From CAYJBP01 sp964368605 (GTDB lineage: Bacteria > Bacillota > Dehalobacteriia > UBA4068): a DNA stretch of 11,095 nt. Below the pieces are notes generated by a model. That model was given only the letters and a program-made list of their open reading frames with translations, ran no database searches and had not been told where the DNA came from. Position 1 is the stretch's first letter. The number at the start of each line of letters is the position of its first letter. The translations under genes were made by a program, and so were the position numbers. Below are positions 7,045 through 11,095 of this stretch, piece by piece. Location of the stretch: NCBI GenBank assembly GCA_964368605.1, contig CAYJBP010000086.1, positions 1 to 11,095 on the forward strand. The letters run 5' to 3'.

Positions 7045-8151
7045 ATGAATTGTTTGAAATTGTCAGACTTAAACGCTGCCCAAAAGCGAATTGTTTGTGC
7101 GGTGTTTGCTTTTTGTATTTTGTTTTATTTTAGTTTTACCGCTATTTTTGGCAATATGCTTTATAGTAATAAAATGGATTCTAAAGAAAGCCATGCCAAT
7201 CGGGTTGATCCCACGGTGGTTTCGGCAACCTATCCCGAGGGCGATTATACCGAGGTAGAGGTGGGCTTATACATAGAAGCCTTACGTAATGTATCGATTG
7301 TGGATTCTACTTTTGAGGCTGTATTTTACTTATGGTTTACCTGGCAAGGCGAGCAAGAATTTAATCCCGGCGATAGTTTTCAGATTGTCGGTGGTCAGAT
7401 TATAGAAAAAGATATTGTTAGCGAGCATTATGATGATGGTCAGAATTATCAGCGTTATAAGGTAACCGCTTTAGTCGATAAATACTATGATTTAACCCGT
7501 TTTTCGCTGGAAAATCATATGATGAATATTTATATCGAAGACACCACCCGTGATGGCGCGCGCTTGCGTTATGTGGCCGATAGCGAGGAATCGAATATCA
7601 GCTCGCGGGTAGAAATTCCCGGCTTTGCAATCAATGATGGCATATTTACCACAGTAAAGCCCCATTCTTATAAATCCACATATTCTTCGCCCAGCGCAGC
7701 CGGTGCCGACGAGCGGGTTTTTTCCCAGTTTATTGTTGGTATACCTATCGAGCGTGAAGATGCCGGCTTTTTCCTAAGAATGGCCATTCCCTTTGCCTTA
7801 TCGGTATTATTGGGTCTGTTTTCGCTCTTTTCGCATAAAACCGATGCCGATTCTTTGGGTTTATCGGGCGCTTCATTCTTTGGCGTAGTGGCCAATGCTT
7901 ATGTAGTATCATCGCTAATTCCGGCCAATGGCGGCGGTTTTGGGCTTTTAGATATGATTAATGTTATATCATTGTTTACGGTGATAATGGTTGTGGTATT
8001 CTCGCTTTATTCGCTTAATCAGCGCCATAAAATGGAAGAAGATGAGGATACCGGTTTCTTGAGGGCTATCGACTTAGCAGCATTTTTTGGTATAACAATC
8101 GGCTATTTTGTATTTATGATTGCCTTACCATTTTGCGCTATTCTTAGCTAA
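7045..8151 (+). CDS. pentameric ligand-gated ion channel-like membrane protein
   Basis: The 368 residues match the layout of prokaryotic Cys-loop-type channels (GLIC/ELIC group). An N-terminal hydrophobic segment (16-36) acts as signal or anchor. The outer beta domain follows (about 55-235), with VEVGLYIEALRNVSIVDSTF at 71-90 and FYLWFTW at 94-100, then the FSLENHMMNIYIED segment (153-166), which falls where other members have their FPFDxQ loop. Four membrane helices come last: M1 about 242-263 (FFLRMAIPF), M2 about 271-293 ending in IP, M3 about 299-325 opening with LLD, and M4 about 340-364. The M1-M2 link has acidic D267 and D269 near the pore entry. The two Cys of the eukaryotic loop are absent, as in other bacterial members, and the loop's Pro and Asp are also lost. 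I chose ATG 7045, with GAGGA at 7036-7040, over TTG 7018 (377 residues), which has a poor site. The assignment is by remembered pattern, not alignment. Confidence 0.62.
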   Translation: MNCLKLSDLNAAQKRIVCAVFAFCILFYFSFTAIFGNMLYSNKMDSKESHANRVDPTVVSATYPEGDYTEVEVGLYIEALRNVSIVDSTFEAVFYLWFTWQGEQEFNPGDSFQIVGGQIIEKDIVSEHYDDGQNYQRYKVTALVDKYYDLTRFSLENHMMNIYIEDTTRDGARLRYVADSEESNISSRVEIPGFAINDGIFTTVKPHSYKSTYSSPSAAGADERVFSQFIVGIPIEREDAGFFLRMAIPFALSVLLGLFSLFSHKTDADSLGLSGASFFGVVANAYVVSSLIPANGGGFGLLDMINVISLFTVIMVVVFSLYSLNQRHKMEEDEDTGFLRAIDLAAFFGITIGYFVFMIALPFCAILS

Positions 8152-8182
8152 ATTATTAATTTGAATTTTTGGAGGTTTTAAA

Positions 8183-8566
8183 ATGGCTTTTGGTGTAAAA
8201 ATGATTACTGTTAAGTTGCAAAATGATTATAGTTTAGAATCGCTTTATGAGGCAATTCAAGATAAAACTTTTGCAGCGGGGCGTCCTAGTATGGTTAAGC
8301 ATGGTTTGGCTAATATAATTGCTTTTCCGGCCTTGGATTCGCAAAATCAGGTACAAATATTACCTGCCGGCATGAAAAAAGAAGGTAATGCCTTTAGAGT
8401 GATGAAGGCCGAGGAGGCCGGCTTGGTTAATATGGCCGGCAATGAGTTTTTGAAAAACTTAACCGGTGGATTATTTTCTTTAAAAAGTGTAGCCGGTAAA
8501 AATGCTAAGGAAATCGAAAGATTAGTTACCGAAACAGCTAAAGAGCTGGAATCGATGGGATTATAA
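8183..8566 (+). CDS. small cytosolic protein of unknown function, partner of the channel-like gene
   Basis: I do not recognise this 127-residue protein. It has no signal peptide, no membrane helix and no Cys. It starts with a short strand (KMITVKLQ at 6-13) and a helix (SLESLYEAIQDKTF). A middle part with the hydrophobic strand NIIAFPALD follows, then a Gly/Leu-rich stretch (LKNLTGGLFSLKSVAGK) and a charged helix at the end (NAKEIERLVTETAKELESM). A well-spaced GGAGG (8171-8175) precedes the ATG. It begins 31 bp after the channel-like gene with no terminator between, so the two are very probably one transcript. It could be an accessory or regulatory subunit, but this rests on position only. 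Confidence 0.75.
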   Translation: MAFGVKMITVKLQNDYSLESLYEAIQDKTFAAGRPSMVKHGLANIIAFPALDSQNQVQILPAGMKKEGNAFRVMKAEEAGLVNMAGNEFLKNLTGGLFSLKSVAGKNAKEIERLVTETAKELESMGL

Positions 8567-8580
8567 TCGCCCCCCCATTT

Positions 8581-8634
8581 GTAAGGTTGCCGCTTAAAAA
8601 TCTGGCTAAGAGTATAATAAGCGGCAACCCTTAC
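8581..8634 (+). other. hairpin after the channel operon, no U-tract
   Basis: Bases 8581-8596 pair with 8618-8634 over 16 bp with one bulged C, around a 21-nt loop. There is no T-run after either arm, so it is not a standard terminator. It may protect the mRNA end. Seven C at 8570-8576 directly precede it. Its core (GGTTGCCGC) resembles the terminator stem at 4302-4347. Confidence 0.6.
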
Positions 8635-8658
8635 TTAAAAATATAAGATGATATTGAG

Positions 8659-8689
8659 AGCTATCGCTATTTGGCGATAGCTTTTTTTT
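8659..8689 (+). terminator. intrinsic terminator of the channel-like operon
   Basis: A perfect 9-bp stem AGCTATCGC/GCGATAGCT (8659-8667 with 8674-8682), a 6-nt loop and eight T make a textbook rho-independent terminator. It separates the channel-like operon from the metal-sensor operon. Confidence 0.9.
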
Positions 8690-8742
8690 GATTGACTGCT
8701 TTTTGTTTTAATGAGCCATTATAATTAGTAACTATTAAATAC

Positions 8743-8771
8743 TTGACAATATAACCATATCATGATATAGT
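8743..8771 (+). promoter_or_regulatory. sigma70-type promoter of the metal-sensor operon
   Basis: A consensus TTGACA (8743-8748) is followed after 17 bases by TATAGT (8766-8771). The predicted start, near 8778, coincides with the ribosome binding site, so the leader is very short. The operator palindrome covers the spacer and the -10 box. Confidence 0.8.
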
Positions 8772-8777
8772 TATATT
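8748..8777. promoter_or_regulatory. 30-bp palindromic operator, probable ArsR-family binding site
   Basis: The two 15-base halves are reverse complements with only one mismatch (8756/8769). The outer arms are AATATAAC and GTTATATT. It overlaps the promoter spacer and -10, so a bound dimer would block RNA polymerase. This is the classic layout for autoregulated ArsR/SmtB repressors. Confidence 0.75.
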
Positions 8778-8788
8778 GAGGTGGTTAT

Positions 8789-9127
8789 ATGAGTGAACTA
8801 TGCTGCAAAACTTCGGAAAATGTGCTTAAATTGATCAATGATGATGATGTAACCGAAAATTTATCATTTTTTTTCAAAACATTTAGCGAGCCAATCCGGG
8901 TTAAAATTTTGCTGGCGATGCTTCATAATGAAATTTGTGTTAAGGATTTGGCTATTTTATTAGATGTATCGCAGCCTAGGGTTTCTAATCAGCTTAAATT
9001 ATTGAAGTTAAACAATATTGTTAAAACCAGAAAAGAAAAAAACAATATATATTATAGCTTGAATGATGAGCATATTTTTGATATTATAAGCACCGGCTTA
9101 AGCCATATTAAACATACAGGTATATAA
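8789..9127 (+). CDS. ArsR/SmtB-family metal-responsive repressor, CzrA-like
   Basis: The 112-residue protein is a winged-helix ArsR-family repressor. The core runs from FKTFSEPIRVKILLAML (29-45) through the recognition helix SQPRVSNQLKLL (61-72) to the wing KTRKEKNNIYYSL. The last helix carries D93, H95, H106 and H109. The D-x-H-x10-H-x2-H spacing is the same as that of the alpha-5 zinc site of CzrA, so Zn(II) (or Co/Ni) is the best guess for its inducer. C5, C6 and C50 (EICV) could form part of a second, CadC-like alpha-3N site, although the second Cys of the usual CVC pair is Lys here. GAGGTGG at 8778-8784 supports the ATG. Metal binding should release it from the palindrome at 8748-8777 and induce the permease that follows. 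Confidence 0.87.
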   Translation: MSELCCKTSENVLKLINDDDVTENLSFFFKTFSEPIRVKILLAMLHNEICVKDLAILLDVSQPRVSNQLKLLKLNNIVKTRKEKNNIYYSLNDEHIFDIISTGLSHIKHTGI

Positions 9128-9160
9128 GTTTTTGATAAGCTTATATATATAGGAGAATTT

Positions 9161-10261
9161 ATGATTTTTTTAACTAATTTATGGTCATTATTTGTAGACA
9201 TGTCTTTTTATATTGTAATTGGTTTATTATTTACCGGCCTATTGCATGCTTTTGTAAAAAAGGATATAATCTTAAAACATATTGGCAAAAACTCGGCCGC
9301 ATCGGTGTTTAAAGCCTCGGTTTTGGGTGTTCCCTTGCCATTATGCTCTTGCGGAGTGGTTCCCACCGCCATTTATTTGGGTAAAAGCGGCGGTTCTAAA
9401 GGGGCGGTAATTAGCTTTTTAACTTCTACACCGCAAACCGGGGTGGATAGCATTATCGCAACCTATGGTTTGATGGGGCCTTTATTTGCTGCCTATCGAG
9501 CCTTTGCTGCCTTTGTTTCCGGCATTGTGGGCGGCCTGGTTATTAATCTGTTTTGCAAAAATGAAGAAGAGCAGGTCAACCCTATAAGCGCTACTTGCGC
9601 CCCCAGTGCTTGTGGCTGCTCGGGTTCATGTCATAGCCATGAGCAGGTCGAGGTTAAACCGGATGAGCAGTTATCTTTTTGGCAAAAGTTAAAAAGTGTT
9701 TTTACTTATGGCTTTGGCGAATTTTTGGACGAAATTGCCCTCCATTTTGTAATAGGCTTGATTATTGCGGCGATTATCAGTAGTATCATCCCTGATCAGT
9801 GGCTATCCGGCTTTGCCAACCCACTGATCAGCATGATAATTATGCTTATTATCGGTATCCCAATGTATATTTGCTCTACGGCCTCAATACCGATTGCGCT
9901 TTCCTTAATTATCAAGGGTTTATCGCCGGGGGCAGCTTTTGTGTTCTTATTTGCCGGCCCAATTACCAATATAGCCTCATTAACCATACTTTTTAAAACT
10001 TTAGGCAAAAAAGTGGTAACAATTTACCTGCTTTGTGCCTCGGTATGTGCAATTATCTTTGGTTTATTGCTGGATTATATAATCAATATCAGTAATTATA
10101 GCGGAATTAGCCGTATTATAACAGAAGCGCAAGACCATGGTTATCCCGTATACATGATTATTGTGGCCATCATCTTTGGGGGCTTGGTTTTACATAGCTT
10201 AGCTAAGCAATTTTTGAACAAGTCCAAGCATGGAGCCTGTTGCTCCTCTTGTAAGGATTAA
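9161..10261 (+). CDS. SO_0444-type Cu/Zn efflux permease (DUF318/ArsP-related)
   Basis: This 366-residue membrane protein has about eight to ten helices in two halves. The first half has LPLCSCGVVPTA (59-70) and STPQTGVDSI (89-98). The second has the matching ICSTASIPIALSL (237-249) and AGPITNIASL (265-274). These are hallmarks of the permease family that includes ArsP and the SO_0444 Cu/Zn exporters. A central loop has C146, C151, C153, C157, H158 and H160, and the tail has C360, C361 and C364, which look like metal-binding sites. It should export a soft or borderline metal from the cytosol; arsenicals are an alternative. AGGAG at 9151-9155 sets the start. It lies 33 bp after the repressor gene and is the only candidate effector of this operon. 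Confidence 0.85.
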   Translation: MIFLTNLWSLFVDMSFYIVIGLLFTGLLHAFVKKDIILKHIGKNSAASVFKASVLGVPLPLCSCGVVPTAIYLGKSGGSKGAVISFLTSTPQTGVDSIIATYGLMGPLFAAYRAFAAFVSGIVGGLVINLFCKNEEEQVNPISATCAPSACGCSGSCHSHEQVEVKPDEQLSFWQKLKSVFTYGFGEFLDEIALHFVIGLIIAAIISSIIPDQWLSGFANPLISMIIMLIIGIPMYICSTASIPIALSLIIKGLSPGAAFVFLFAGPITNIASLTILFKTLGKKVVTIYLLCASVCAIIFGLLLDYIINISNYSGISRIITEAQDHGYPVYMIIVAIIFGGLVLHSLAKQFLNKSKHGACCSSCKD

Positions 10262-10315
10262 TTATTGATGGCCGAAGATAGGGTTGAGCATCAGCCATAT
10301 GGCAGAACTGCATTT

Positions 10316-10357
10316 AAATCGAGAATGTCAATTTTGACACTCTCGATTTATTTTTTT
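10316..10357 (+). terminator. intrinsic terminator of the metal-efflux operon
   Basis: Bases 10316-10331 pair with 10334-10349 (16-bp arms, one A-C mismatch, the tip opening to a small loop), then a run of seven T at 10351-10357. It ends the repressor-permease transcript 55 bases after the permease stop. Confidence 0.85.
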
Positions 10358-10383
10358 ATCAAATATGCTAAAATTATTATAAA
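10355..10383 (+). promoter_or_regulatory. possible promoter of the small lipoprotein gene
   Basis: TATAAA (10378-10383) lies 17 bases after a weak TTTATC (10355-10360). The -35 is poor and lies in the terminator U-tract, so this is tentative. Confidence 0.35.
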
Positions 10384-10412
10384 TAATTTAATAACTGAAG
10401 GAGAAATCAATA

Positions 10413-10523
10413 ATGAAATCCATATCCAAAAGCAAGCTATATCTTTTAACTGCGTTTATCTGTTTAGTATTTATGCTGGCCGCCTGCGGTTCTGATTCTG
10501 CGGCAACCATAGCTAAGCAATAA
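10413..10523 (+). CDS. 36-residue putative lipoprotein
   Basis: A short reading frame reads as a complete lipoprotein signal: Lys-containing start MKSISKSK, the hydrophobic stretch LYLLTAFICLVFML, and the lipobox LAAC with C25. Only eleven residues follow (GSDSAATIAKQ). GAAGGAG at 10397-10403 gives a nine-base spacing. After lipid attachment the mature product would be just twelve residues, so it is either a genuine micro-lipoprotein (entericidin-like in size) or the surviving front of a longer gene cut by a stop. The following membrane-protein gene starts 25 bp on, in a separate frame and with its own binding site, so the two may share a transcript. Confidence 0.65.
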   Translation: MKSISKSKLYLLTAFICLVFMLAACGSDSAATIAKQ

Positions 10524-10548
10524 TAATTTTATGCCGAGGTGATTTTGT

Positions 10549-11016
10549 ATGCAACAATATAATAATCAGGGGGCATCAATTAGCCCTCCGCCCGAATTGC
10601 AGCAGTTTTTTGATCAAAAAGAGCAAATATTTGCTCGCCGCGACGAATTAATCAGCCTTAATTTTACGCTATTTAAAAAAATGCTGCGTAAGACAATCCT
10701 GGTTTTACTGGCCTGTGCGCCGGTGATAATTCTGATTGCCGTATTATTAAATTTTTATGATTATCGCTTGCTGCTGATTGCGGTGCCGCCTTGCCTATTC
10801 TTTAACTATAAAACAGTTTGGGGCAGAATTGGTATTAAGCAGGATTTGCGGGAGCTAAAGGCGGAATTTGATCGCCTTTGCCTAGCATATAAAGTGGCTT
10901 ATCAAAATTTTAATGGCCCTAAGACCAATTCGGCCTTTGATGCCGCTAACTTTGCGGCCAATAGTGGCAGTTGGGGCGATAGTGGTAATCGTTGGAGCAA
11001 TACCAATGATAATTAG
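10549..11016 (+). CDS. small two-helix membrane protein of unknown function
   Basis: I do not recognise this 155-residue protein. It has a charged N-terminal helix (about 16-46, LQQFFDQKEQIFARRDELIS) and two adjacent membrane segments (about 49-69 and 72-86). A second charged helix follows (about 96-120, GIKQDLRELKAEFDRLCLAY), with coiled-coil character. The tail is rich in Asn, Ser, Gly and Trp (SGSWGDSGNRWSNTNDN) and looks disordered. The hairpin-like membrane topology would put both termini on the same side. GAGGTGA at 10536-10542 supports the ATG. The stop codon lies in the first arm of the big hairpin at 11013-11054. Confidence 0.7.
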   Translation: MQQYNNQGASISPPPELQQFFDQKEQIFARRDELISLNFTLFKKMLRKTILVLLACAPVIILIAVLLNFYDYRLLLIAVPPCLFFNYKTVWGRIGIKQDLRELKAEFDRLCLAYKVAYQNFNGPKTNSAFDAANFAANSGSWGDSGNRWSNTNDN

Positions 11017-11054
11017 CCTCGCCGATATAATCCGGATTATTTCGGCGAGGCTAA
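11013..11054. repeat. 21-bp-arm palindromic hairpin without U-tract
   Basis: Arms 11013-11033 and 11034-11054 are reverse complements with a single mismatch (11026/11041), with TCCGGA at the centre and GCCTCGCC/GGCGAGGC near the base. The GC-rich base is unlike the surrounding AT-rich DNA. No T-run follows on either strand, so it is not a standard terminator, although it may still end or protect the transcript of the preceding gene. Confidence 0.7.
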
Positions 11055-11095
11055 GCACGCGCCCGTAATCCGAACCCACCCTGGCGGGGCTCTTT
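11055..11095. other. GC-rich end of window, unassigned
   Basis: This stretch is far richer in GC than the genes before it (for example GCACGCGCCCG, then CCCTGGCGGGGCTC). It could be the beginning of a structured RNA gene, but it is cut off by the window end and matches nothing I can name. Confidence 0.25.

Noticed and set aside
10265..10495. A 76-residue frame after the permease gene
   Set aside because: It runs through the strong terminator at 10316-10357 and overlaps the lipoprotein in another frame. It has no ribosome binding site and no family-like pattern.
11055..11095. The start of a signal recognition particle or other RNA gene
   Set aside because: Some GC-rich pieces are suggestive, but no conserved core is present in the 41 bases available.

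Overview
The window is a low-GC, strongly AT-biased stretch of bacterial chromosome. Purine-rich AGGAG/GGAGG ribosome binding sites, several TTG starts, sigma70-type promoters (two of them TTGAAC-17-TATAAT and TTGACA-17-TATAGT), U-tract hairpin terminators and protein families such as an ECF folate S component, a Nim-like flavoprotein and a SO_0444-type permease all point to a Bacillota (Clostridia-like) anaerobe. I cannot name the genus. A run of exactly 100 N at 3729-3828 marks a scaffold gap, so this is draft or metagenome sequence.

Region by region. 1-175 is an untranslated leader with a perfect 14-bp long-range inverted repeat and an element resembling a tRNA T-arm; it precedes a FolT-like ECF S component (176-736) and a Nim/PNPOx-family flavoprotein (752-1228), which form a probable operon. 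Tail to tail with these, 4 bp apart, lies a CPBP-family membrane protease-like protein on the minus strand (1233-1964), whose start is doubtful because a good promoter lies inside the longest open frame. A Xaa-Pro aminopeptidase of the M24 family follows at 2048-3298 with its own terminator. 3397-3728 is AT-rich and empty of genes. The gap then interrupts an acidic protein with a VEEEV pentapeptide repeat (3829-4281, 5' end missing).

The centre holds two divergent units. A large MalT-type LuxR regulator with an N-terminal ATPase (4362-6731, minus) and a protein with the fold pattern of a prokaryotic pentameric ligand-gated ion channel (7045-8151, plus) are read away from each other from two promoters whose -35 boxes lie about 80 bp apart. 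A small unrecognised cytosolic protein (8183-8566) is co-transcribed with the channel-like gene. Whether the regulator controls the channel operon is an inference from position only.

The right part is a metal-resistance operon: an ArsR/SmtB repressor with a CzrA-like alpha-5 zinc site (8789-9127), preceded by a 30-bp near-perfect palindrome lying over its own promoter, and a SO_0444-type Cu/Zn efflux permease with Cys/His-rich loops (9161-10261). It is closed by a strong terminator. The window ends with a 36-residue lipoprotein (10413-10523), a small two-helix membrane protein (10549-11016) and a large hairpin without a U-tract at 11013-11054.

The most interesting item is the channel-like protein with its unknown partner and the neighbouring ATPase regulator. 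Next come the unassigned leader of the folT-like gene and the metal-sensor operator.
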